Positions 27,194 to 35,759 are shown, numbered from the stretch's first letter. The stretch is DNA of 64,000 nucleotides from Streptomyces tauricus (GCF_014650955.1 NZ_BMVY01000013.1:124001-188000); one strand, 5' to 3'. A program made the numbers and translations. The notes: generated from the sequence alone by a model not told the origin.

Positions 27194-27873
27194 CCCGGGT
27201 CCTCGTGGTCGACGACGAGCCGCAGATCACCCGAGCCCTCGTGATCAACCTCAAGGCACGCAAGTACGAGGTCGACGCCGCCCCCGACGGCGCCACCGCC
27301 CTCCAGCTCGCCGCCGCCCGCCATCCCGACGTCGTCGTGCTCGACCTGGGTCTGCCGGACATGGACGGCGTCGAGGTGATCAGGGGACTGCGTGGCTGGA
27401 CCCGCGTACCGATCCTCGTGCTGTCCGCGCGGCACTCCTCCGACGAGAAGGTCGAGGCACTGGACGCGGGCGCCGACGACTACGTGACCAAGCCCTTCGG
27501 CATGGACGAACTGCTCGCGCGGCTGCGGGCGGCCGTCCGCCGCGCCGAACCCACCGGTGGCGGCGAGGACGACGTGATCGTCACGACGGACGACTTCACC
27601 GTCGACCTGGCCGCGAAGAAGGTCCACCGCGACGGCCGCGACGTACGCCTCACCCCGACCGAGTGGCACCTCCTGGAGGTGCTGGTGCGCAACACGGGCC
27701 GCCTGGTCAGCCAGAAACAGCTGCTCCAGGAGGTCTGGGGCCCCTCCTACGGCACCGAGACGAACTACCTGCGGGTCTATATGGCGCAGCTCCGCCGCAA
27801 ACTGGAGGTGGACCCCTCGCATCCCCGGCACTTCGTCACCGAGCCGGGGATGGGCTACCGGTTCGAGCGTTAG
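27190..27873 (+). CDS. kdpE: KdpE, OmpR-family response regulator
   Basis: 227 residues, starting in an ATGA overlap with kdpD. The receiver has VVDDEPQ, the phosphoacceptor Asp in VVVLDLGLPDMDG, VLSARH and the Lys in VTKPFG. The winged-helix domain has TPTEWHLLEVLVRN and YLRVYMAQLRRKLE. It would activate the kdp potassium-uptake operon under potassium limitation. Confidence 0.93.
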   Translation: MTRVLVVDDEPQITRALVINLKARKYEVDAAPDGATALQLAAARHPDVVVLDLGLPDMDGVEVIRGLRGWTRVPILVLSARHSSDEKVEALDAGADDYVTKPFGMDELLARLRAAVRRAEPTGGGEDDVIVTTDDFTVDLAAKKVHRDGRDVRLTPTEWHLLEVLVRNTGRLVSQKQLLQEVWGPSYGTETNYLRVYMAQLRRKLEVDPSHPRHFVTEPGMGYRFER

Positions 27874-27919
27874 TGCTACGGGTACGTAGCTGTCAGCGCC
27901 CCCCGGTACGCTTTGAGGT

Positions 27920-28318
27920 ATGAGTGCTGTCCCTCGATCCGAAAAGCCGGCGGGCCGGTTCCGGCGCATGATCGACCGGCTCTCCTCGTCCCAGGAGGAC
28001 CTGGAGTCGGAGGAGCTGCGCGAGGACTCCGAGACCGCCGGCTGCACCCGTATCGGTGACTGCCGCGACCGACAGGTGGTCACGGTTACTGGTACCTTGC
28101 GCACGGTCACTCTGCGCCCGAGGGCCGGTGTACCGGCCCTGGAGGCCGAGCTGTTCGACGGTTCGGCCGCGCTGGACGTGGTGTGGCTCGGCAGACGCTC
28201 CATCGTGGGGATAGAGCCGGGGCGCAAGCTGATGGCGTCGGGCCGTATCTCGATGAGCCGGGGCCGGCGCGTGCTGTTCAATCCGAAGTACGAACTCAGA
28301 CCCCTCGGACGGGAGTAG
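27920..28318 (+). CDS. OB-fold nucleic-acid-binding-like protein
   Basis: 132 residues. An acidic helical N-terminus (SSSQEDLESEELREDSE) precedes an OB-fold barrel: VVTVTGTLRTVTLRP, ALEAELFDGSAALDVVWLGR and LMASGRIS. This is the arrangement of a conserved actinobacterial family placed between kdpDE and DUF3159. Nucleic-acid binding is inferred from the fold only. It lies 4 bp before the DUF3159 gene, so they are co-transcribed. Confidence 0.8.
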   Translation: MSAVPRSEKPAGRFRRMIDRLSSSQEDLESEELREDSETAGCTRIGDCRDRQVVTVTGTLRTVTLRPRAGVPALEAELFDGSAALDVVWLGRRSIVGIEPGRKLMASGRISMSRGRRVLFNPKYELRPLGRE

Positions 28319-28321
28319 CCG

Positions 28322-29059
28322 GTGACGTCGCTCGACAAGCCGACCGAAGACCCCCAGCGGGACGCGCGGGATGCGCACGACTCACGGGCGGTGACCGAAG
28401 CCGCCCTCTTCGAGGCGTTCGGCGGTCTGCGGGGCATGATCGAGACGGTCCTGCCGGGCCTGCTCTTCGTCACGATCTTCACGATCAACAAGGACCTGCA
28501 CTCGGCGGCCATCGCGGCCCTCGGTGTCTCGATCCTGCTCGTCGTGGTCCGCCTGGTCATGAAGGACACCGTCAAGCACGCGTTCAGCGGGGTCTTCGGG
28601 GTCGCCTTCGGTGTCGTCTTCGCGATGATGACGGGCAACGCGAAGGACTTCTACCTGCCGGGCATGCTGTACACGCTCGGTCTCGCCCTCGCCTACATCA
28701 TCACGACGCTCGCCGGAGTGCCGCTGATCGGCCTGATCCTCGGGCCGGTCTTCAAGGAGAACCTCTCCTGGCGTACGCGCAATCCGGGGCGCAAGAAGGC
28801 GTACGCGAAGGCCAGTTATGCGTGGGGCCTGATCCTGCTCGCCAAGTGCGCGATCCTCTTCCCGCTCTACTGGTGGGCCGACACCACCCAGTTCGGCTGG
28901 GTTCTGATCGCGCTGAAGATTCCGCCCTTCCTGCTCGCGGTGTGGCTGACGTGGGTGTTCCTCGCGAAGGCTCCGCCGCCGATTGACGTCTTCGCGGAGA
29001 TGGAGGCGGAGGAGAAGGCGGAGAAGGAGCGGCAGGCCGCGGCTCGGTCCGCCGACTAG
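28322..29059 (+). CDS. DUF3159 multi-pass membrane protein
   Basis: 245 residues from a GTG 4 bp after the OB-fold gene. The signature EAFGGLRGMIETVLPGLLF starts the membrane domain. About five or six membrane segments follow, then a charged C-terminus (MEAEEKAEKERQAAARS). DUF3159 is found in actinobacteria beside potassium-related genes, and a channel or transport accessory role is plausible. No substrate motif is visible. A REP-like repeat and a strong terminator follow. Confidence 0.82.
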   Translation: MTSLDKPTEDPQRDARDAHDSRAVTEAALFEAFGGLRGMIETVLPGLLFVTIFTINKDLHSAAIAALGVSILLVVVRLVMKDTVKHAFSGVFGVAFGVVFAMMTGNAKDFYLPGMLYTLGLALAYIITTLAGVPLIGLILGPVFKENLSWRTRNPGRKKAYAKASYAWGLILLAKCAILFPLYWWADTTQFGWVLIALKIPPFLLAVWLTWVFLAKAPPPIDVFAEMEAEEKAEKERQAAARSAD

Positions 29060-29090
29060 GCCCGGCTCAGGACCCGTGCTGGTGTGGGCC

Positions 29091-29160
29091 ACGGGGGGCT
29101 GCCGCCCCCGGACCCCCGCTTCGGCCTGAAAGGCCTCGTCCTCTAACGCCGGACGGGCTG
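29091..29160. repeat. Widespread Streptomyces intergenic repeat
   Basis: A palindromic GC-rich stretch containing CCCCCGGACCCCCGCTTCGG and ACGCCGGACGGGCTG. I recognise these blocks as recurring between genes in many Streptomyces genomes, but could not check copy number. Confidence 0.6.
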
Positions 29161-29187
29161 GTGGGTGCCGGACCGGCTGATCAGACG

Positions 29188-29227
29188 GAAGTGGGGGCAC
29201 CCGGAGAAATCCGGGTGCCCCCACTTC
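29188..29227. terminator. Strong bidirectional terminator with GAAA tetraloop
   Basis: A perfect 18-bp stem (GAAGTGGGGGCACCCGGA at 29188-29205) closed by a GNRA-type GAAA loop, between the convergent DUF3159 and TrkA genes and 15 bp from the TrkA stop. Confidence 0.88.
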
Positions 29228-29242
29228 GTGATCTCTGTCGCG

Positions 29243-29920
29243 TCAGCCCGCCGTGCCCTCCCTGCGTACCGACAGCAGGTCCTCCAGTTGTTCCTCGCGG
29301 GCCTGGGCTGCCACGAACAGGAGTTCGTCGCCGGCCTCCAGGGAGTCCTCGCGGGTCGGGGTGAGGACCCGGGTGCCGCGGATGATGGTGACCAGCGAGG
29401 TGTCCTCGGGCCAGGCCACGTCGCCGACCTGGGTACCGGCGAGCGCGGACTCCGGGGGAAGGGTCAGTTCGACGAGGTTGGCGTCGCCGTGGCTGAAGCG
29501 CAGCAGCCGGACCAGGTCGCCGACGCTCACCGCCTCCTCGACCAGGGCGGACATCAGGCGGGGGGTCGAGACGGCGACGTCCACGCCCCACGACTCGTTG
29601 AACAGCCACTCGTTCTTGGGGTTGTTGACGCGGGCGACGACCCGCGGGACCCCGTACTCGGTCTTCGCGAGCAGGGAGACGACGAGGTTGACCTTGTCGT
29701 CACCCGTGGCCGCGATCACCACGTTGCAGCGCTGGAGCGCCGCCTCGTCCAGGGACGTGATCTCACAGGCGTCGGCGAGCAGCCACTCCGCCATCGGGAC
29801 GCGCTCGACCGAGATGGCGGTCGGCGCCTTGTCGATCAGCAGGATCTCGTGCCCGTTCTCCAGGAGCTCGCCCGCGATCGAGCGGCCCACGGCGCCGGCA
29901 CCGGCAATGGCGACCCTCAT
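29243..29920 (-). CDS. TrkA/KtrA-type RCK potassium-transport regulator (second of pair)
   Basis: 225 residues. RCK_N Rossmann domain with the nucleotide loop IAGAGAVGRSIA and the acidic end ILLIDK; then IAATGDDKVNLVVSLLAKT and an RCK_C domain (LPPESALAGTQVGDVAWPED). It binds NAD(H) or nucleotide and gates a partner potassium channel or carrier. Its ATG overlaps the stop of the preceding trkA-like gene (TGATG), so the two are made in equal amounts and may pair. No TrkH/KtrB membrane subunit is adjacent. Confidence 0.88.
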   Translation of the reverse strand: MRVAIAGAGAVGRSIAGELLENGHEILLIDKAPTAISVERVPMAEWLLADACEITSLDEAALQRCNVVIAATGDDKVNLVVSLLAKTEYGVPRVVARVNNPKNEWLFNESWGVDVAVSTPRLMSALVEEAVSVGDLVRLLRFSHGDANLVELTLPPESALAGTQVGDVAWPEDTSLVTIIRGTRVLTPTREDSLEAGDELLFVAAQAREEQLEDLLSVRREGTAG

Positions 29921-30591
29921 CAGTGACCGCTCTCCTCTTCGGGGCCCTCGGCGAACGACGCCTCGACCTTCTCGATGTCGTCCGTGCGCATCATCACGTG
30001 CACCAGGTCGCCCTCCTGGAGAACCGTCTGCGAGGAGGGCAGCACCGCCTCACCCAGACGGGTGAGGAAGGCCACGCGTACCCCGGTGTCCTCCTGGAGG
30101 CGGCTGATCCGCTGGCCCACCCACGCCGTCGACGCGTGCACCTCGGCGAGCTGCACCCCGCCGGTGGGGTCGCGCCACAGCGGCTCGGCGCCCGACGGCA
30201 GCAGCCGGCGCAGCATCTGGTCGGCCGTCCAGCGGACGGTGGCGACGGTGGGGATGCCCAGGCGCTGGTACACCTCGGCGCGCCGCGGGTCGTAGATGCG
30301 CGCCGCCACGTTCTCGATGCCGAACATCTCGCGGGCCACCCGGGCGGCGATGATGTTCGAATTGTCGCCGCTGGAGACGGCGGCGAAGGCGCCCGCCTCC
30401 TCGATGCCCGCCTCGCGCAGGGTGTCCTGGTCGAAACCGACGCCGGTCACACGACGGCCGCCGAAACCGGAGCCCAGTCGTCGGAAGGCGGTGGGGTCCT
30501 GGTCGATCACGGCGACCGTGTGCCCCTGTTGCTCCAGGGTCTGGGCGAGAGCGGAACCCACTCTGCCGCAGCCCATGATGACGATGTGCAC
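29920..30591 (-). CDS. TrkA/KtrA-type RCK potassium-transport regulator (first of pair)
   Basis: 223 residues. RCK_N domain beginning MHIVIMGCGRVGSALA with VAVIDQDP, GDNSNIIAARVAREM, and an RCK_C domain with the double-Arg segment VAFLTRLGEAVLPSS. The C-terminus is acidic. It is distinct in sequence from the second copy, which resembles the two-RCK arrangement of E. coli TrkA split into two proteins. The divergent KimA-like transporter about 490 bp away is a candidate partner. Confidence 0.88.
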   Translation of the reverse strand: MHIVIMGCGRVGSALAQTLEQQGHTVAVIDQDPTAFRRLGSGFGGRRVTGVGFDQDTLREAGIEEAGAFAAVSSGDNSNIIAARVAREMFGIENVAARIYDPRRAEVYQRLGIPTVATVRWTADQMLRRLLPSGAEPLWRDPTGGVQLAEVHASTAWVGQRISRLQEDTGVRVAFLTRLGEAVLPSSQTVLQEGDLVHVMMRTDDIEKVEASFAEGPEEESGH

Positions 30592-30756
30592 GACCGTCCT
30601 TCCGGTGTGAAAAGTTACTGCTCAGGCTGAAACAGGGTCTCAGACCGACGCCCAAGCTACACACGCGCGGTCCGTCGGCGGCACCCCCGTGCAGATTGGC
30701 CCCGCACCGTGACGACGATCGGCTCGTCGGCGATCGGACGACCGGTCCACCGGTGA

Positions 30757-30873
30757 TCAGCGGCGGCTGATGCTGCGCACACTGACGAGTGCCAGGATGC
30801 CCAGGCCGACAAGTCCGGCCGCGGCGCCGATGAGTTCGGCGGTGGCGCCGGCGAGTTCCGCGGTGGCGAGCAT
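30757..30873 (-). CDS. Small single-pass membrane peptide (38 residues)
   Basis: An ORF of 38 residues from the ATG at 30873, with GGAGG four bases upstream. The product starts MLATAELAGATAELIGAA, continues through a Gly/Leu/Ala-rich hydrophobic stretch (GLVGLGILALVSV) and ends in basic residues SISRR. That is the layout of an inner-membrane micropeptide with its C-terminus in the cytoplasm. It is upstream of the trkA pair on the same strand and divergent from the KimA-like transporter, so a regulatory subunit for either is possible. Evidence is ribosome site, composition and topology only. Confidence 0.6.
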   Translation of the reverse strand: MLATAELAGATAELIGAAAGLVGLGILALVSVRSISRR

Positions 30874-30885
30874 GGAACCTCCATG
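30871..30885 (-). promoter_or_regulatory. Inverted repeat covering the start site of the 38-residue gene
   Basis: CATGGAACCTCCATG contains perfect 6-bp arms (CATGGA/TCCATG) around a 3-nt loop. It covers both the GGAGG and the ATG of the small membrane gene. Folding in the mRNA would hide the ribosome site. Confidence 0.45.
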
Positions 30886-31079
30886 AATTGGCAAAGGGAA
30901 GCAAAGATTTGGCTTTTTTCATATAGGCACGGAGATTCGCCTGGCCAGCGATTACATAAGCGAGCGCACACCGGATTTCACTCGTAGAGCAGATCCCGGT
31001 CACCGATCCCGCCGATCAGGCGTCCCGGCGGGCGGGGGAGGGTGGGCGAGGCCGTGTTCGAGCGCTTACGATCCTCACC

Positions 31080-33131
31080 GTGTCCAAACTGACCGACGTG
31101 CCCAAACGGATCCTGATCGGGCGCGCACTGCGCAGTGACCGGCTCGGAGAAACTCTCCTGCCGAAGCGCATCGCACTCCCCGTTTTCGCTTCCGACCCGC
31201 TCTCCTCCGTGGCGTACGCGCCGGGAGAAGTGCTGCTCGTCCTGTCCATCGCGGGCGTGTCGGCCTATCACTTCAGCCCCTGGATCGCCGTCGCGGTCGT
31301 CGTGCTGATGTTCACCGTCGTGGCCTCCTACCGGCAGAACGTGCACGCCTACCCCAGCGGTGGCGGCGACTACGAGGTGGCCAACACCAACCTCGGCCCC
31401 AAGGCCGGTCTCACCGTCGCCAGCGCGCTGCTCGTCGACTACGTCCTCACCGTCGCCGTGTCGATCGCGTCCGGCATCGAGAACCTCGGCTCGGCCATCC
31501 CCTTCGTCGTCGAACACAAGGTCTTCTGCGCGATCGCCGTGATCGTGCTGCTCACCCTGATGAACCTGCGCGGGGTCAAGGAGTCGGGGAAGCTCTTCGC
31601 GATCCCGACGTACGTGTTCGTGACCGGTGTCTTCCTGATGATCGCGTGGGGGGCGTTCCGCGGGATCGTCCTCGGCGACACCATGAAGGCGCCGACCGCC
31701 GACTTCACGATCAAGGCCGAGCACCAGGGCCTCGCGGGCTTCGCCCTCGTCTTCCTGTTGCTGCGCGCCTTCTCCTCCGGCTGTGCGGCGCTCACCGGCG
31801 TCGAGGCGATCAGCAACGGCGTGCCGGCCTTCCGCAAGCCCAAGTCCAAGAACGCGGCGACCACGCTCGCTGCGATGGGCCTGCTGGCCGTCACCATGTT
31901 CTGCGGCATCATCGCCCTCGCCATGGCGACGAACGTGCGCATGGCCGAGTACCCGGCGCACGACCTGCTGGAGAACGGCGTCGCGGTCGGCTCCGACTAC
32001 GTCCAGAACCCGGTGATCTCCCAGGTCGCCGAGGCCGTGTTCGGCGACGGCAGCTTCCTGTTCATCGTGCTCGCCGCGGCCACCGCGCTCGTGCTCTTCC
32101 TGGCCGCGAACACCGCGTACAACGGCTTCCCGCTGCTCGGCTCGATCCTCGCCCAGGACCGGTACCTGCCGCGCCAGCTGCACACCCGCGGCGACCGGCT
32201 CGCCTTCTCGAACGGCATCGTGCTGCTGGCCGGCGCGGCCATCCTGCTGATCTGGATCTACGGCGCCGACTCCACCCGCCTCATCCAGCTCTACATCGTC
32301 GGCGTGTTCGTGTCCTTCACGCTGAGCCAGACCGGCATGGTCCGGCACTGGAACCGCCACCTGGCCACCGAGAAGGACCCGGTCAAGCGCCGCCACATGG
32401 TCCGCTCCCGGGCGATCAACGCGTTCGGCGCCTTCTTCACCGGCCTGGTCCTGGTCGTCGTCCTCGGTACCAAGTTCACGCACGGCGCCTGGGTCGCCCT
32501 GCTCGGCATGGTGATCTTCTACGCGACGATGTCCGCGATCCGGAAGCACTACGACCGCGTGGCCGAGGAGATCGCCGCGCCCGAGGGCCCCTCCGACGAC
32601 AGCCTGCGCCCCTCCCGCGTCCACTCCGTGGTTCTGATCTCCAAGATCCACCGGCCGGCGCTGCGTGCCCTCGGCTATGCCAAGCTGATGCGCTCCGACA
32701 CCCTGGAAGCGCTCAGCGTCAACGTCGACCCGGCCGAGACGAAGGTCCTGCGCGACGAGTGGGAGCGGCGCGGCTTCACCGTGCCGCTGAAGATCCTCGA
32801 CTCGCCGTACCGCGAGATCACCCGGCCGGTCATCGAGTACGTGAAGGGACTGCGCCGAGAGTCCCCGCGCGACGTGGTGTCGGTGATCATCCCCGAGTAC
32901 GTGGTCGGCCACTGGTACGAGCACCTGCTGCACAACCAGAGCGCGCTGCGGCTCAAGGGCCGGCTGCTGTTCACGCCGGGCGTGATGGTGACGTCCGTGC
33001 CCTATCAGCTGGAGTCCTCCGAGGTGGCCAAGAAGCGGGCCCGCAGGCGCTCGGAGTGGAACGCGCCGGGCTCGGTGCGGCGCGGTCCGGCGGAGCACCG
33101 CCCGAAGGAGCCGTCGGGGCCCAAGCGCTGA
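31080..33131 (+). CDS. APC-superfamily transporter, KimA-like (possible high-affinity K+ importer)
   Basis: 683 residues from a GTG. The N-terminus carries ALPVFASDPLSSVAYAPGEV, the hallmark of the KimA/KUP-like branch of the APC superfamily. About 12 membrane segments run to residue ~475, with GGGDYEVANTNLGPKAG at segment 3. A cytoplasmic C-terminal domain of ~190 residues follows (VHSVVLISKIHRPALRALGY), the site where c-di-AMP binds Bacillus KimA. Bacillus KimA is slightly shorter (about 607 residues). The neighbouring kdpDE and two TrkA genes support potassium rather than amino-acid transport, but this is inference. Confidence 0.75.
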   Translation: MSKLTDVPKRILIGRALRSDRLGETLLPKRIALPVFASDPLSSVAYAPGEVLLVLSIAGVSAYHFSPWIAVAVVVLMFTVVASYRQNVHAYPSGGGDYEVANTNLGPKAGLTVASALLVDYVLTVAVSIASGIENLGSAIPFVVEHKVFCAIAVIVLLTLMNLRGVKESGKLFAIPTYVFVTGVFLMIAWGAFRGIVLGDTMKAPTADFTIKAEHQGLAGFALVFLLLRAFSSGCAALTGVEAISNGVPAFRKPKSKNAATTLAAMGLLAVTMFCGIIALAMATNVRMAEYPAHDLLENGVAVGSDYVQNPVISQVAEAVFGDGSFLFIVLAAATALVLFLAANTAYNGFPLLGSILAQDRYLPRQLHTRGDRLAFSNGIVLLAGAAILLIWIYGADSTRLIQLYIVGVFVSFTLSQTGMVRHWNRHLATEKDPVKRRHMVRSRAINAFGAFFTGLVLVVVLGTKFTHGAWVALLGMVIFYATMSAIRKHYDRVAEEIAAPEGPSDDSLRPSRVHSVVLISKIHRPALRALGYAKLMRSDTLEALSVNVDPAETKVLRDEWERRGFTVPLKILDSPYREITRPVIEYVKGLRRESPRDVVSVIIPEYVVGHWYEHLLHNQSALRLKGRLLFTPGVMVTSVPYQLESSEVAKKRARRRSEWNAPGSVRRGPAEHRPKEPSGPKR

Positions 33132-33242
33132 GGGCGGGACGAGTGTGGTGAGCGGTCGGGCGGCGTCCACGTAGACTGGTGGGCTGTGGTCCGGCCGCTC
33201 TGGCCGTTCGTTCCCCCCTTTCGCATCTGGAGTCACCCCGCC

Positions 33243-34583
33243 ATGCAGGCAGAACCGAAGAAAACGCAGGCGGGGTCGCTCGTGGGGCAGGAGTACGAGG
33301 TCGAGGTCGGCCCCGTCGCGCACGGCGGGCACTGCGTCGCCCGCAACGACGCCGGCCAGGTCCTCTTCGTACGGCATGCGCTGCCCGGCGAGCGGGTCCT
33401 CGCGCGGGTGACGGACGGCGAGGAGGACTCGCGGTTCCTGCGCGCCGACGCGGTCGAGATCCGGGAAGCCTCCAAGGACCGGGTGGACGCCCCGTGCCCC
33501 TACGCCGGCCCCGGGCGCTGCGGCGGCTGCGACTGGCAGCACGCCAAGCCGGGTGCGCAGCGGCGGCTGAAGGGCGAGGTCATCGCCGAGCAGCTCCAGC
33601 GGCTCGCGGGCCTCACCCCGGAGGAGGCAGGCTGGGACGGCACGGTGATGCCGGCCGAGGGCGACAAACTGCCCCCCGGCGAGGTACCCGCCTGGCGTAC
33701 GCGCGTGCAGTACGCGGTCGACGAGGACGGCAACGCCGGTCTGCGCCGCCACCGTTCGCACGAGGTCGAGCCCATCGAACACTGCATGATCGCCGCTCCC
33801 GGAGTCTCCGAGCTGGGCATCGAGAAGCACGACTGGTCCGGCATGGAGTCCGTCGAGGCGATCGCCGCGACCGGTTCGCAGGACCGCATGGTCATCCTCG
33901 AACCGAAGCCGGGCGCCCGGCTGCCCCTCGTCGAACTCGACAAGCCCGCCTCCGTCATGCGCGTCGAGGAGCACGACGGGGGGATCCACCGGGTCCACGG
34001 CCGCGCCTTCGTCCGCGAGCGGGCCGACGGCCGTACGCACCGGGTCGGCAGCGGCGGCTTCTGGCAGGTCCACCCGCAGGCGGCCGACACCCTGGTCAAG
34101 GCCGTCATGCAGGGCCTGCTGCCGCGCAAGGGCGACATGGCGCTCGACCTGTACTGCGGAGTCGGCCTCTTCGCCGGCGCCCTCGCCGACCGCATCGGCG
34201 ACAAGGGCGCGGTCCTCGGCATCGAGTCCGGCAAGCGCGCGGTGGAGGACGCCCGGCACAACCTCGCCGCGTTCGACCGCGTCCGCATCGAGCAGGGCAA
34301 GGTCGAGGCGATCCTGCCGCGCACGGGGATCACCGAGGTCAACCTCGTCGTCCTGGACCCGCCGCGCGCCGGCGCCGGCAAGAAGACGGTCCAGCACCTG
34401 ACGTCACTGGGCGCCCGCAAGATCGCGTACGTGGCCTGCGACCCGGCGGCGCTGGCGCGCGACCTGGCGTACTTCAAGGAGGGCGGGTACCGGGTGCGGA
34501 CGCTGCGAGCGTTCGACCTGTTCCCGATGACGCACCATGTGGAGTGCGTGGCGATCCTCGAACCGGTGGCGAAGGGCGCCTGA
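33243..34583 (+). CDS. TrmA/RlmD-family RNA (uracil-5-)-methyltransferase with TRAM domain
   Basis: 446 residues from the ATG at 33243. A TRAM domain opens the protein (YEVEVGPVAHGGHCVARND). A four-Cys iron-sulfur site follows: CPY, CGGC and an upstream Cys. The SAM domain contains DLYCGVGLFAGALADRIG, the Asp-Pro-Pro motif VLDPPRAGAGKK and the catalytic Cys in YVACDPAALARDL. It should methylate C5 of uridine in rRNA or tRNA. It is the last gene with obvious core character before the accessory region. Confidence 0.88.
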   Translation: MQAEPKKTQAGSLVGQEYEVEVGPVAHGGHCVARNDAGQVLFVRHALPGERVLARVTDGEEDSRFLRADAVEIREASKDRVDAPCPYAGPGRCGGCDWQHAKPGAQRRLKGEVIAEQLQRLAGLTPEEAGWDGTVMPAEGDKLPPGEVPAWRTRVQYAVDEDGNAGLRRHRSHEVEPIEHCMIAAPGVSELGIEKHDWSGMESVEAIAATGSQDRMVILEPKPGARLPLVELDKPASVMRVEEHDGGIHRVHGRAFVRERADGRTHRVGSGGFWQVHPQAADTLVKAVMQGLLPRKGDMALDLYCGVGLFAGALADRIGDKGAVLGIESGKRAVEDARHNLAAFDRVRIEQGKVEAILPRTGITEVNLVVLDPPRAGAGKKTVQHLTSLGARKIAYVACDPAALARDLAYFKEGGYRVRTLRAFDLFPMTHHVECVAILEPVAKGA

Positions 34584-34638
34584 CCTGCGGTTTTGCGCGT
34601 GCGCGTTATGTGCGGTGTGGGCGTTACGGGCGATATCT

Positions 34639-34764
34639 TGACGCTGAAATGACGCTCGTGACGCTCATTTGACGCTCGTTCTGATGGGGTGTCAGGCGCA
34701 TATTGGGCAGGTCAGGCGGCGTCAAGGCTGCGAGTGACGATGCAACGCCGAGGCTGGTGACGCT
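34639..34764 (+). repeat. Clustered TGACGCT heptamers at island edge
   Basis: Five copies of TGACGCT at 34639, 34650, 34659, 34670 and 34758. The first four are spaced 9-11 bp, about one helical turn. No gene is visible between the methyltransferase and the transposase remnant. Confidence 0.6.
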
Positions 34765-34880
34765 CAAAGCGGAGTCGCCAGGCCCTGCAGATCAGATGTT
34801 GCGGAAGAGACCAGCCACTCCGCTGACCTGCGGCAACGATCGACTACCTGCCTCTGACCTGGGGAAATGGCCTTTCGTTT

Positions 34881-35280
34881 GTGGTGTTCTCTACGTACCA
34901 CGCGTCGTCCGAGGAGCCTCGCTTGATCCCGTATCACGCCACGGTTCATGTCCCACATGAGCTGGTTGAGCATATGTCCTGGCTCATCTACGCACGAAGG
35001 CGTGAACGCCGTTCGCGGTGGCGGAAGCTGGACTGTTTCCAGCAGGCCCTGCTCGCGCTGGTGCACCTGCGTAAGAACGAGACGCTGCCCGCCCTGACAG
35101 CCGGATTCGGCGTCTCGACCGCCACCGCTTGGCGGTACGTCGGCGAGACCCTGGACGTCCTCGCGGCGTGGGCGCCGGGCCTGCACGAGGCTCTGACCGG
35201 CCTGGGCGAGGGTGATCATGTGATCGTCGACGGCACTCTGACCCCTACCGACCGCATCGCCGCCGACGAGCCGTACCATG
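34881..35280 (+). pseudogene. Truncated IS5-type (DDE_Tnp_4) transposase
   Basis: About 130 codons of an IS5-like transposase: an N-terminal region LVEHMSWLIYARRRERRSR, a helix-turn-helix (LPALTAGFGVSTATAWRYVG) and the first catalytic-Asp strand HVIVDGTLTPTDRIAADEPY. The expected continuation with the remaining DDE residues is missing: homology stops near 35280 and the frame ends at 35351. No intact inverted-repeat ends were found. The remnant marks the junction of core and accessory DNA. Confidence 0.7.
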
Positions 35281-35405
35281 GCGAAGCGATCTCGGTGGTG
35301 TGGTCTGGGATTTCGCGTTCCCTCTGCGCAGGCGAGGTGTTGTCAGGGTAGCTGCGCTTCAGGCCGATCGAGCACACCGTCCGCAGGGGCGTTAGAGGGG
35401 GAATC

Positions 35406-35759
35406 GTGGCAAAGGTGACGCTGTCCGAGGCGCTGGCAGAACTCCGCGAAGAGCTGTACAAAGCCGCTGATACCGGTGGCAACGAGCAGTTCAGGTTCGA
35501 GGTCGAGCAGGCCGAGCTCTGTCTTGAGGTCGAGTTCCGCAAGGACGGCAACGGCAAGGTCAACGTCGAAGTCGGCGCCTTCGGCACCAAGGGTGCAGCG
35601 GAGGCCGGAGGTGGGGGTGGGAGCACGCAGAGGCAGACGCTGACGTTGACGCTGAACGTCCGCGACGAGGCCCTGGGCGGACAGCCCGCCCGCATCCGCC
35701 GGCACGAGACGCCTGGCGGGGAGCCGAGGGCTGATGTCCCGCCTGGCGGCGACGCCTGA
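35406..35759 (+). CDS. Trypco2-type small protein (trypsin-co-occurring domain)
   Basis: 117 residues from a GTG with GAGGGGG upstream. The N-terminal ~75 residues show the Trypco2 pattern: LSEALAELREELYKAAD, then FEVEQAELCLEVEFRK and VNVEVGAFG. The rest is Gly/Pro-rich and probably disordered. Trypco domains were described as small partners of trypsin-like proteases in NTPase-linked conflict systems, and here the next gene, 43 bp away, encodes exactly such a protease. It likely regulates or recruits the protease. The repeated Glu/Lys strands suggest oligomerisation, which is inference. Confidence 0.75.
   Translation: MAKVTLSEALAELREELYKAADTGGNEQFRFEVEQAELCLEVEFRKDGNGKVNVEVGAFGTKGAAEAGGGGGSTQRQTLTLTLNVRDEALGGQPARIRRHETPGGEPRADVPPGGDA

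Noticed and set aside
25867..28638. Long minus-strand open frame antisense to kdpD/kdpE
   Set aside because: Ser/Arg/Thr-rich translation with no motif; kdpD and kdpE on the other strand are unambiguous.
30886..31079. Possible c-di-AMP (ydaO-type) riboswitch upstream of the KimA-like gene
   Set aside because: Only about 200 bases are available and I could not find the conserved helices or core motifs of that riboswitch.
30978..34397. Very long minus-strand open frame (over 1100 codons)
   Set aside because: It is antisense to the KimA-like and RNA methyltransferase genes, which have clear family motifs. Its translation is low-complexity Arg/Asp/Gly/His, typical of a high-GC shadow frame.
34584..34880. 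tRNA or attachment site at the start of the accessory region
   Set aside because: No cloverleaf, CCA end or matching direct repeat was found on either strand.
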